This document shows, piece after piece, positions 1 through 8,781 of a DNA stretch of 64,000 nt (its first letter is position 1; each line of letters opens with the position of its first letter). The DNA lies in the NCBI RefSeq assembly GCF_030519375.1, contig NZ_JAUMKB010000010.1:62001-126000 (forward strand). Reading direction: 5' to 3'. The translations under genes were made by a program, and so were the position numbers. This DNA is from Mucilaginibacter tolerans (GTDB taxonomy: Bacteria > Bacteroidota > Bacteroidia > Sphingobacteriales > Sphingobacteriaceae). The notes beneath the pieces are model-generated. The model did not search any database, was not told the origin of the DNA, and saw only the letters and a program-made list of their open reading frames with translations.

Positions 1-650
1 CCTTCCACGGCTCCAAAGACATTATTTATAACACTGCCGCCACTCCGCAGGGCGGACAGTATCAATTTATTTTATCTGATGGCACCAAAGTATGGTTAAA
101 TGCGGCATCATCAATAAAATATCCGGTAGTGTTTGATGGCAGCGAGCGTAGGGTAGAGCTTACCGGTGAGGCTTATTTCGAAGTTGCGCACAACGCAAAA
201 AAGCCATTCAAAGTAATTTCAAATGGTCAGACAGTAGAGGTATTGGGTACCCATTTTGATATCAATGCTTACAATGACGAGCAGGGCATCAAAACCACCT
301 TGCTCGAAGGAAGTGTAAAAGTATCAGCCGAAGGAATGAGCAATATCATTAAACCGGGTGAACAGGCAAGATTTGAGCATGGCGCCATCAATGTGACAAA
401 TGTTGATTTGGATGCCGTTGTGGCCTGGAAAAATGGGTTCTTCTTTTTTGACGATAACAATATTCAGGAAGTAATGCGGCAGCTTGCCCGTTGGTATGGT
501 GTGGAGATAAAATATGAGGGGCAATTACCTTCAAGGAGGTTCTCAGGCGAAATCTCCAGAAATGTCAATTTATCCCAAATACTAGATATTCTGAGCTTTA
601 AAAAAATACATTACAAAATAGAAGGGAAGACAATAGTTGTAATGAATTAA
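1..650 (+). CDS. FecR family anti-sigma factor, C-terminal part (gene cut by window edge)
   Basis: The reading frame is open from base 3 and stops at 648-650, so the start lies left of the window. Visible residues include the FecR core (VWLNAASSIKYP, then ELTGEAYFEV and the FKV segment), followed by a C-terminal region with a GxEIKYE motif and an LSFKKIHYKIEG end typical of the Bacteroidota FecR C-terminal domain. FecR proteins are single-pass inner-membrane regulators: their periplasmic part reads the STN domain of a TonB receptor and their cytoplasmic part controls an ECF sigma factor. The next gene is such an STN-containing SusC, which supports the pairing. The cognate sigma factor should lie just upstream and is not in view. 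An internal GTG at 129 is not the real start, because the FecR core begins before it. Confidence 0.93.
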   Translation, partial: FHGSKDIIYNTAATPQGGQYQFILSDGTKVWLNAASSIKYPVVFDGSERRVELTGEAYFEVAHNAKKPFKVISNGQTVEVLGTHFDINAYNDEQGIKTTLLEGSVKVSAEGMSNIIKPGEQARFEHGAINVTNVDLDAVVAWKNGFFFFDDNNIQEVMRQLARWYGVEIKYEGQLPSRRFSGEISRNVNLSQILDILSFKKIHYKIEGKTIVVMN

Positions 651-811
651 AGCCGGTATTTAATCAATTATTCACTTAAAAAAAGAACGGAACCACATGG
701 AAAAATAACTACTAATCCGGCCTCAAAATGCAGGCCCCATCCCATTATGGTTAGCTCAAAAAAAACGCACCCCGACGGTAATCGGAATGCGGAAATATAT
801 TGAGTTAACCC

Positions 812-826
812 TCCCGAAAAACGGGA
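812..826 (+). other. Short hairpin in the leader of the first SusC gene
   Basis: Five-base arms TCCCG (812-816) and CGGGA (822-826) enclose a loop of five A. It lies in the stretch 787-873, which could be read in frame as 29 extra residues but looks like untranslated leader because the signal peptide begins only at the ATG at 874. Function unknown; small hairpins of this size can arise by chance. Confidence 0.3.
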
Positions 827-873
827 ATAAGTTTAGTGTCTCTAACTATCTGTTAACCCAACACAACAAAAGT

Positions 874-3800
874 ATGAAATTAAATGCTTTTTCAATGGTC
901 ATGCACTTTCCATGGCTACGCAAAATGTTATTAGTTATGAAATTGACTACCTTGATCATGTTAGTTGCCCTTCTGGAATGTAGCGCAAAAGGGTATAGTC
1001 AAAAAGTTAATCTGGATGAAACAAATTCATCATTAAAAAAAGTCCTTCACCAGATAAATAAACAAACAGGATATGTATTTTTTTATGACTCAAAAGATGT
1101 ACTGAATAAAAGCGTAACTATTCATCTTAAAGGCGCCTCAGTAGATGAAGCCTTAAAAGAATGCCTGAAAGATCAGTCATTAACGTACAAAGTCATTAAT
1201 AACAACATTGTTCTTCAACAAATTGACAAGGTTGCTAATAATATAGTGACCAAATCGGATTTAATTCCTGTGGCGATAAGCGGGCAGGTTTTTGATAACA
1301 AAAATGTCCCGTTAGCCGGAGTGACGATCAGGGTAAAGGGCAGCCCGGTCTTCACCATTTCCGATGCTAACGGAAAATTCAGCATAGATGTTCCGGATGA
1401 TAAGACGATACTCGTTTTTTCCTTCGTTGGCTACGCTAAAAAGGAACTGCAGGTTACGCCGGGAAGCGCGATGCTGGTAAAACTGGAAACTGACGTAAGC
1501 GGGCTTGGCGAATTAGTGGTGGTTGGCTATGGCAATCAGAAAAAAGAAAATCTAACCGGTGCAGTAGGTGTAATTAAATCATCTGCACTTGAGGACCGCC
1601 CTACATCTTCACCGGCCAATTTGTTGCAAGGATTGTCTCCGGGTGTTACCGTTGTTACGCAAGGCAGCTACCCTGGTGCGAGTGCCAATATTAAAATCAG
1701 GGAATCCTCTACCTGGCAGGGTGGAACAGATCCATTGTTCGTGATCGATGGTTTTGTAAGGGATGCAGCAACATTTGCCACAATAAACCCAGCTGATATT
1801 GATAATATCAGTATCCTGAAAGATGCCGCATCAACCGCAATTTATGGGATCAGGGGCGGTAACGGCGTTGTTTTGGTCACAACAAAACATGGAGTTGCTA
1901 ACAAGACATCCATATCCTACAACGCTTCTTATACAATGAACAACCGTGAAATTACACCACGCCGGATGAATGCTTTCGATGCGTATACTTTTGCCAATGA
2001 GGCATTTGCACAAAAAGACCTGCCGGCTACTGACCCCAGCTACTATACACCAGACGAGTTAGATTATTTCAAAACGCATTCTTACGACTGGTTAAAGGAC
2101 ACTTGGCATAATCCGTGGAATACTTCGCATAACTTATCAGTAAGTGGTGGTTCAGAAGCAGCCAGATATTATATATCAGCAGGATATTTTCACCAGGATG
2201 GGGCAACATCAAATTCCTTTGGTAAATACAATTTAACCGCAAAGCTGGACGGGCGCATTACAGACCGATGGAGTTATAGTTTGAATATCCTGAGCGAATG
2301 GGATAATGGCAGCCGTCCATTCTGGGCCTACGATGGTGGAGATTTTAATTTGTCTAACATGTACAACAGGCTCCTGATGGTAACCCCGGGCCGCCCATCT
2401 TTTATTAATGGCCTTCCTGTGGGCAATTTTGACAATACCAATACTGCTAACCTGGCAAAAGGAAACGGCGGTTACACCAAACCGACGAACAATAATATTA
2501 CGCCAACTTTTCAATTGAAATATGATATTCCCGGGATAACCGGACTATCGGCAAAGGGTACTTTCGCCTACAATACGACCAATAACTACACCAAGGCGTG
2601 GCGAAATGCTCCTTATATTTATTATTTTCAGACAGCTGGTGCCCACAATCATATTGTTACCGATCAATTGGATCTAGCACGATCAGGTGGATACCAGGTA
2701 CTGGACCAGGCTCAGATTTCAGGAGTAGGGGCCCCTACCGAATTGAAAGAATCATATTTACAGTCCTCCAACTACCAATTGGATTTAATGCTTAATTATG
2801 ACCGTTCTTTTGGTCAGCATAACATTAACGCATTTGCCGGGTACGAGCAATCTGCATTTCGGGGCCATTTTTCAACTATTTGGGACGATAACTATAGTAA
2901 CCCTAATTATCAGCAAATTAATGGAGGGTCAACCAACAGTACTGACTGGTACATCAGAGGCGACGAAAATCAGCCAACGGGTTTTGCCTCCTATTTTGGC
3001 AGGATCGATTACAACTATGCATCAAAATACCTGGTTGGCTTTACCATGAGGGCCGATGGGTCTTATATCTTCCCTGAAAATAAACGATGGGGATATTTCC
3101 CGGCTGTTTCAGCAGGTTGGAATATCGCTAAAGAAGATTTCTTTGCAGATTATACCAAGTATCTTGAGGTCCTTAAACTGCGGGTTTCTTATGGAATAAC
3201 CGGCACAGATAATACTGCTCCATGGCAGTGGCAACAGACTTATAACTTTAATTCAAACTCCGGAATTTATCTCGGGTCTGCACTTCCCCCATCAACCACA
3301 TTGGGTTCTACTATCAATCCGAACATTACATGGGAAAGGAATCACAATTACAACCTGGGTTTAGATTTTGGCATGCCGAAAAAATTACTTACAGGTACTG
3401 TTGATTTATGGTACAAAAAAACCACCGATATCCTCGGCGCGCGCACAGCCTCAGTTCCAAGCACCGTTGGAGCAAGCTTGCCGGCAGTTAATTATGGAAT
3501 CGCCTCAGCACATGGTATTGAGTTATCTCTTAGTCACGAAAGACACATAAGTGATTTTTTCTATCGTGTGTCGGCTAACTGGGCATATTCTGATAATAAA
3601 TATCTGAAGGTTGACCAGGCCGCGTCGGTACGTGGTTACCAGAACTTAATAGGACAACCAATTAACGGCCTTATATGGGGTTATGTATCCGATGGGATTA
3701 TCAGGACGCAGCAGGATGTCGATAATATTTTAAGCACCCACGGAGCTAATTTCACCATATTCGGTAATAAGCCGCAACCCGGAATGTTGATGTACAAAGA

Positions 3801-4362
3801 TATCCGCGGACCGTTAGGTACGGATTCTCCTGACGGAAAAATCGATGGGAACGACATGCAAATCATTTCAAAAAATGGAATACCACGTGTCAACTATGGT
3901 TTCAACTTAACATTTGGCTTGAAGGGGGTTAACCTTAGTGCCATATTCTCCGGCTTGGGCAAATATGACATCATGCCTACTGATGTATATTACAGGCGAC
4001 CTCTGCCTGGCAACGATAATTTAACCATTTGGAAAAATGCATGGACGCCGCAAACGGCAGCTTCCGCTACGATGCCGAGCCCTATTATGACTGATTGGCA
4101 AGGCACAAGCAATAGCGAAGTGGCTTCCACCTTCTGGCTAAAGAATGGCGCTTTCCTGAAGTTGAAGTCCTTAATTGTTGATTATAGTTTGCCGGCCAGC
4201 GTGTTGGCAAAATCAAAGATCAAAGCTGTAAAAGTTTATCTAAGCGGCGAAAACCTGTTTGAATGGAACCATGTAACAGATTGGGATCCTGAATTGGGTG
4301 GCGACTTCAGAATGTACCCGGTATTAAGAGGCTTTACCTACGGCTTAAATGTAACATTTTAA
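874..4362 (+). CDS. SusC/RagA TonB-linked outer membrane receptor with N-terminal STN domain
   Basis: Large outer-membrane beta-barrel that, with a SusD lipoprotein, imports oligosaccharides using TonB energy. The ATG at 874 is preferred because it is followed by a basic/hydrophobic signal peptide ending near SAKGYSQ; an in-frame ATG at 787 would add 29 residues with no signal character. Next comes an STN (secretin/TonB short N-terminal) domain of about 80 residues, with the 'GYVFFYDSKDV' segment. A carboxypeptidase-D-like repeat follows (ISGQVFDNKNVPLAGVTI), then the TonB box region and plug (DPLFVIDGFVRD, DAASTAIYGIRGGNGVVLVT), then the barrel, ending in an aromatic strand (LNVTF). The STN domain and the FecR gene just upstream indicate trans-envelope signalling to an ECF sigma factor. 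The SusD partner starts 20 bases downstream. Confidence 0.96.
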   Translation: MKLNAFSMVMHFPWLRKMLLVMKLTTLIMLVALLECSAKGYSQKVNLDETNSSLKKVLHQINKQTGYVFFYDSKDVLNKSVTIHLKGASVDEALKECLKDQSLTYKVINNNIVLQQIDKVANNIVTKSDLIPVAISGQVFDNKNVPLAGVTIRVKGSPVFTISDANGKFSIDVPDDKTILVFSFVGYAKKELQVTPGSAMLVKLETDVSGLGELVVVGYGNQKKENLTGAVGVIKSSALEDRPTSSPANLLQGLSPGVTVVTQGSYPGASANIKIRESSTWQGGTDPLFVIDGFVRDAATFATINPADIDNISILKDAASTAIYGIRGGNGVVLVTTKHGVANKTSISYNASYTMNNREITPRRMNAFDAYTFANEAFAQKDLPATDPSYYTPDELDYFKTHSYDWLKDTWHNPWNTSHNLSVSGGSEAARYYISAGYFHQDGATSNSFGKYNLTAKLDGRITDRWSYSLNILSEWDNGSRPFWAYDGGDFNLSNMYNRLLMVTPGRPSFINGLPVGNFDNTNTANLAKGNGGYTKPTNNNITPTFQLKYDIPGITGLSAKGTFAYNTTNNYTKAWRNAPYIYYFQTAGAHNHIVTDQLDLARSGGYQVLDQAQISGVGAPTELKESYLQSSNYQLDLMLNYDRSFGQHNINAFAGYEQSAFRGHFSTIWDDNYSNPNYQQINGGSTNSTDWYIRGDENQPTGFASYFGRIDYNYASKYLVGFTMRADGSYIFPENKRWGYFPAVSAGWNIAKEDFFADYTKYLEVLKLRVSYGITGTDNTAPWQWQQTYNFNSNSGIYLGSALPPSTTLGSTINPNITWERNHNYNLGLDFGMPKKLLTGTVDLWYKKTTDILGARTASVPSTVGASLPAVNYGIASAHGIELSLSHERHISDFFYRVSANWAYSDNKYLKVDQAASVRGYQNLIGQPINGLIWGYVSDGIIRTQQDVDNILSTHGANFTIFGNKPQPGMLMYKDIRGPLGTDSPDGKIDGNDMQIISKNGIPRVNYGFNLTFGLKGVNLSAIFSGLGKYDIMPTDVYYRRPLPGNDNLTIWKNAWTPQTAASATMPSPIMTDWQGTSNSEVASTFWLKNGAFLKLKSLIVDYSLPASVLAKSKIKAVKVYLSGENLFEWNHVTDWDPELGGDFRMYPVLRGFTYGLNVTF

Positions 4363-4381
4363 AAAATTAAACTATTAGATC

Positions 4382-6226
4382 ATGAAACTTAAATTCAATA
4401 TACTATTGGTTTTACTTGGGGTAATTGTTTTATCAACGTCCTGTAAAAAGGTATTTGAGGTTGATCACCCGGGTGGCCCGATCACACCTCAGCAAGAATG
4501 GGGCAATCCGGATTTTGCAAAAGGATATGTAACCGATTTCTATAATATTTTACCTGCCTGGAACAGGAATGAAGAGCTCGCCGGAGAGGCTTTTTCCGGG
4601 GGCGGTGGCGCAAATAGCCTTAATTCTTTTCTTAAAGGCACCTATACAAGTCAAAGTGGTTATCCTGACAGGGTTTGGGACTGGGGAAAGGTAAGAGCAA
4701 TTAATAATTTTTTTGCAAATATCGATAAAAGCAAATCTGCATTGTCCCCTGCTGATTACCAAAGTCTGAAAGGACAAGCCTACTTTTTTCGTGCCTATAT
4801 CTACTACAGGATGGTAAAAGTATTGGGCGGGGTGCCGATTATTACCACCGTTCAGGACCCAACAGCCGATATGAATACCCTGCTGGTAAAAAGAAACTCA
4901 TCGCTTGAGTGTTTTGATTTTATTGGCAAGCAGTTGGATAGTGCAATTAATTTGCTGCCTGTTACCTGGGGTTCAAACGATATTGGACGGGTTACCAAAG
5001 GGGCGGCCATGGCAGTAAAGGGAGAAGCCCTTTTATTAAAAGCAAGTCCGTTGTTTTGCAAAACACCCAATGCAACCTATTGGACTGATGCTTACAATGC
5101 CCTGCTGGCAGCCAAAAACGAGTTAGATGCCGACGGGTATGGTTTATACACCGACAATACCGCAAAGCCAAACGAAAATATGTGGTACGATAAAGCCGGG
5201 GCAGCTAAAGAAATGATTTTGAGTGTGCGGTACCATTATCCAGAAAAAACAAATGGCTTTCAGCAAGGCCAAAGGCCATTAACTGAAACTTCCGGTTTGG
5301 CTGGAGTCTGCGACCCAACCTGGGAAATGGTTAAGGCTTATCCGATGAACAATGGTCTTTCGATCTCAGATCCGGCTTCCGGGTATGATTCTACCCAATT
5401 CTGGAAGAATAGGGACCCGCGGTTTTATCAGGCCATTGTATATAATGGGGCCCGGTATGATTTTGCAGATATAACACCCCGTGTTCAATGGATATTAAAT
5501 ACAATAGCAGGCGATGACGCCTATAAAGCCACACCTAATTATAATATTACCGGCTTTTATTGTCGTAAAGGCATAGACACCACGCTGGGTTCAACCGTTT
5601 GGAGTCACCAGGCTTTTGATTGGCCGATCATCAGGTATGCTGAAGTTTTACTTAACCTTGCCGAGGCTGCCAATGAAGCAGGTCATTCTTCGGACGCAAG
5701 AAACTATATTATCCAGGTACGTCAAAGGGCTCATATCACGCCAGGTGCAGGAAATTATGGACTGGCAGCGTCAGTTGGTACGGATTATCAGGCTACTTTG
5801 AACGCTGTTATGACCGAAAGAGCAATAGAGTTTGCTTTTGAAGGAAAGCGGTTCTGGGACCTGAGGCGCAGGCGCATGTTTAGTGTATTGAACAATATGG
5901 TTACCCTGCATGCTTACGGACCTTACTTTAATAGTGCCGCAGCATCCTCTCAATATGGTATTGATGTTACACAAAGCAACAGCGGAATAGCTTCACAGCT
6001 TTCTAACCGCATTGTAAATTCACCGGCTTCGTTTGACCGTAATGCCTTTCTTAAGAACATTACTCACTATGTATATGAGCCAATAGATCCAAGCTCAACC
6101 AATAAGATCAATATACCGGATACTTATTACTTCGGCCCAATTGATCCGCAATATATTTTACAAAACAAAAATTTACAGCAAAATATAGGCTGGGATAATG
6201 GAACCTTTAATCCGGTGATTCAATAA
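4382..6226 (+). CDS. RagB/SusD family nutrient-binding outer membrane lipoprotein
   Basis: Surface lipoprotein that caps the SusC pore and binds the glycan. The signal peptide ends in a lipobox with the acylated Cys at residue 21 (LSTSC). The 614-residue length fits SusD. SusD-type features include the early WDWGKVRAINNF helix, the AYFFRAYIYYRMVKVLGGVPII tetratricopeptide-like segment, and the C-terminal RYAEVLLNLAEAANEAG and ERAIEFAFEGKRFWDLRRR motifs. It follows the STN-type SusC by 20 bases and is clearly co-transcribed with it. A rho-independent terminator lies about 125 bases after its stop and may make SusC/SusD more abundant than the enzymes downstream. Substrate cannot be read from the protein, but the downstream enzymes suggest a fucosylated and galactosylated glycan. 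Confidence 0.96.
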   Translation: MKLKFNILLVLLGVIVLSTSCKKVFEVDHPGGPITPQQEWGNPDFAKGYVTDFYNILPAWNRNEELAGEAFSGGGGANSLNSFLKGTYTSQSGYPDRVWDWGKVRAINNFFANIDKSKSALSPADYQSLKGQAYFFRAYIYYRMVKVLGGVPIITTVQDPTADMNTLLVKRNSSLECFDFIGKQLDSAINLLPVTWGSNDIGRVTKGAAMAVKGEALLLKASPLFCKTPNATYWTDAYNALLAAKNELDADGYGLYTDNTAKPNENMWYDKAGAAKEMILSVRYHYPEKTNGFQQGQRPLTETSGLAGVCDPTWEMVKAYPMNNGLSISDPASGYDSTQFWKNRDPRFYQAIVYNGARYDFADITPRVQWILNTIAGDDAYKATPNYNITGFYCRKGIDTTLGSTVWSHQAFDWPIIRYAEVLLNLAEAANEAGHSSDARNYIIQVRQRAHITPGAGNYGLAASVGTDYQATLNAVMTERAIEFAFEGKRFWDLRRRRMFSVLNNMVTLHAYGPYFNSAAASSQYGIDVTQSNSGIASQLSNRIVNSPASFDRNAFLKNITHYVYEPIDPSSTNKINIPDTYYFGPIDPQYILQNKNLQQNIGWDNGTFNPVIQ

Positions 6227-6351
6227 GTCCTCGATTCGTTTTTATGTTGATATATCAGTGAATAAGAGAGTATTGTTATTAATAGTACAATTTGCAGTTT
6301 ATGCAAAAAGAGCACTTCTGGTAGTGAGATCACCTGAGGTTTAGTTGATGA

Positions 6352-6381
6352 AGCGCCCTGTGCTGTACGGGGCGCTCTTTT
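6352..6381 (+). terminator. Rho-independent terminator after the first SusC/SusD pair
   Basis: AGCGCCC (6352-6358) pairs perfectly with GGGCGCT (6370-6376) around an 11-base loop and is followed by CTTTT. It lies between susD and the enzyme genes on the same strand, so it may act as a partial terminator within the locus. Confidence 0.75.
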
Positions 6382-6416
6382 ATGATTTTTAGTAGAAGTA
6401 AGGCTTGAATAATAAA

Positions 6417-8753
6417 ATGAATCTTAATAAAAAAAACTGTCTTATCGTATTTATTATATGGCAATCCTTGACGAGATTTACCTATGCGCAAGCACCTGAA
6501 AAGCTTATAATTTCAGACTTTTTAAAAGCGGTGTATGGCCATATGCGCGTAAATGCGATTCAATATGATGGTACTAAAGAACTGAATGAATTTGAGTTTA
6601 GGAAGAATATGCTGAAAACAGACAGCGCTCAGTGGTTGCTTAATTTAACTGCCAGGCAGAGCGCAAATCATGAAACGCTGGACATGACAGCAGATGTTAT
6701 ATTAAAGGAAGGACACGCTTCTTCCACCGCGTTGGCGGTATCTTTTGACTTCAGTAGCTGGAGCCGAAAAAATTATGTTCTGGTGCCTGCCAGTATGTAC
6801 AACGGAAACCGGTATCCTGCTATTGGCAATGAATACAATCCGCCTTACACGAAGGACATGTATTATAACCCCAAAGTGCCGCTGACAATTTCTAACAACC
6901 CCAGGTTGTCGGCCGAGCTTAACAAAGCATCACTGGTGGAGTTGCAAACCGGAAATGCGGCAACGCCGGCAATGTGCTTTTTCTCACCAGGTGCAAAGAA
7001 AGGCTTTATCCTGTTGACTACCCAGCAGACAAAATTTGGCAATAGCGGCCTTACAATTGCAGAAAACGCAAAGCAGGACAGTTGCAGCTTCCGTATTTCG
7101 GCGCCCGCGGTGCGGAAATTGGCAGCCGGTTTTGGTGACTTTCATGAAAGTGGTGACAAAGGCTATGACTGGAAGCCTGGCGACCGGGTAGCCATAAACA
7201 TGAGGTTATATGTATTTGATGCAAACAGCATTCCGGATTTACTGACGAGATTTATGCAGGTGCGCAAAGAGGTTACTGGGCCTAATCGGCCCCGTAATAT
7301 AATGCCTATGAGCAAAGAACTTGCCGTTGAAACGGCTATATGCAGCAACAACTTTATACATGCCCCCGCCGGCAGTTATTATAAGCCCGAGAACAACGAC
7401 GATTTTCAATTGGGCTGGGTGAGCGGGATGATGAATACCTACCCGATGCTGGCGCTTAATAACGCAAAGGAGCGTGAACGGGTGGCCGAAGAGATTGACT
7501 TTGTAGTGAATAAACTTCAGGGCAAAAGCGGCTTTTTTTATGGCGGAATAGAAGCAAATGGCAACCTCCGTTTTGAGAAAATGCATGCTGATTTTCCGCA
7601 AGGCCAGGCGATGGTACGTAAAAACAGTGACGCCTTGCTCTGGCTGATGAAACATCTCATGTTGTTGAAGGCTCAGGGTTATGGCAATATAATTAAGCCG
7701 GAATGGGAATTAGCAGCGGAGAAATTGGCTGATGCTTTTGCGATTACCTGGAAAAAATACGGCGAATTTGGGCAGTACATCGCGCCTGAAACAGGGCAGA
7801 TCGCGGTGTTCAATTCTACGGCGGGAGCCGTAGCGCCTGGCGGACTCGCTATTGCTGCAAGCTATTTTAATCGTCCCGAGTGGCTCCGTACAGCCAGGGA
7901 AGCCGCCGATTATTATTACGAACGTGACGTCGTAAAGCAGGGGCTGACGGGCGGCGACTGCGGCGATATCAGCATGGATGCCAATTCGGAATCAGCATTT
8001 GGTTTCTTAGAATCGCTAATGGCCTTATACAATGTTACCGGCGACAGAGCCTGGTTGCAAAAGGCTCAGGAGGAAGCGGCGCTTTGTTCAACCTGGGTTT
8101 TGTCTTATGACCCTGTTTTTCCCGCCACCAGCCAAATTGCAAAATTGCAGAGCCACATGGCCGGCGCGGTCTGGGCGAGCATTCAAAATAAACATGCGGC
8201 ACCGGGTATTTGTGATGCCTCGGGCGATTACCTGTTTAAGTTGTACCGGGCAACGGGTAATAAATTATATGCAAATTTAATCAGGGATATTCAACACGCG
8301 CATGCCGAGGCGGTAAATATGCCTGGCCATTTTACCACCAACAACCTTATCGGGTCAAGCATGGAACGAATTCAGCCCAGTGATGCCGAGGGCAAAGGCA
8401 GTATTGGCAATTTTATAAATACCCGCAATTCGTGGACAGAAACCAACGGCATGCTAATGGCGATTGAATTACCAGGTATTTACCTGCAAACAAATAAGAA
8501 TGAGATTTATGTGTTTGATCACGTTGAAGCAAAAATTGTGAAACATGTTAAAGACGGTGTTGTACTGTCAATAACAAACCCCACAAAGTACGATGCTGAG
8601 GTGTCAATCCTGGCCGAAACATTGGCTCAAACGAACAAACCGCTTGGTTATACATCATTTTTGAAATGGCCGAAAGTGGACATAAAAGCGGGTAAGAGTG
8701 CCTTATTCCATATTAGCAGTGACGGGAAGACCATAAAAGGGTTGAGCAAATGA
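6417..8753 (+). CDS. Secreted six-hairpin (alpha/alpha)6-like protein, probable glycosidase of unknown specificity
   Basis: About 778 residues. The ATG at 6417 is chosen over an in-frame TTG at 6405; the signal peptide runs to FTYAQ. No family motif is recognised with certainty. Residues roughly 30-320 look like a beta-rich N-terminal domain. The remainder is rich in paired helices with repeating aromatic/small patterns, such as GGLAIAASYFNRPEWLRTA and SAFGFLESLMALYNVTGD. That is the pattern of six-hairpin glycosidases (GH88/105/127-like folds). Candidate acidic residues sit in GGDCGDISMDANSES and in NSWTETNGM. It is the first enzyme-like gene after the SusC/SusD pair and is followed 28 bases later by another unassigned secreted protein, so a role in dismantling the imported glycan is likely. 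The fold is my inference; the activity is unknown. Confidence 0.6.
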   Translation: MNLNKKNCLIVFIIWQSLTRFTYAQAPEKLIISDFLKAVYGHMRVNAIQYDGTKELNEFEFRKNMLKTDSAQWLLNLTARQSANHETLDMTADVILKEGHASSTALAVSFDFSSWSRKNYVLVPASMYNGNRYPAIGNEYNPPYTKDMYYNPKVPLTISNNPRLSAELNKASLVELQTGNAATPAMCFFSPGAKKGFILLTTQQTKFGNSGLTIAENAKQDSCSFRISAPAVRKLAAGFGDFHESGDKGYDWKPGDRVAINMRLYVFDANSIPDLLTRFMQVRKEVTGPNRPRNIMPMSKELAVETAICSNNFIHAPAGSYYKPENNDDFQLGWVSGMMNTYPMLALNNAKERERVAEEIDFVVNKLQGKSGFFYGGIEANGNLRFEKMHADFPQGQAMVRKNSDALLWLMKHLMLLKAQGYGNIIKPEWELAAEKLADAFAITWKKYGEFGQYIAPETGQIAVFNSTAGAVAPGGLAIAASYFNRPEWLRTAREAADYYYERDVVKQGLTGGDCGDISMDANSESAFGFLESLMALYNVTGDRAWLQKAQEEAALCSTWVLSYDPVFPATSQIAKLQSHMAGAVWASIQNKHAAPGICDASGDYLFKLYRATGNKLYANLIRDIQHAHAEAVNMPGHFTTNNLIGSSMERIQPSDAEGKGSIGNFINTRNSWTETNGMLMAIELPGIYLQTNKNEIYVFDHVEAKIVKHVKDGVVLSITNPTKYDAEVSILAETLAQTNKPLGYTSFLKWPKVDIKAGKSALFHISSDGKTIKGLSK

Positions 8754-8781
8754 TGCTAAACATTAATTGATACTAAACAGC

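Noticed and set aside
787..873. 29-residue extension of the first SusC
   Set aside because: It lacks signal peptide character and contains a hairpin; translation from 874 gives a proper signal peptide.
7239..7655. 138-codon frame on the minus strand in the six-hairpin-like gene
   Set aside because: Shadow of a long coding sequence with a signal peptide and codon pattern on the + strand.
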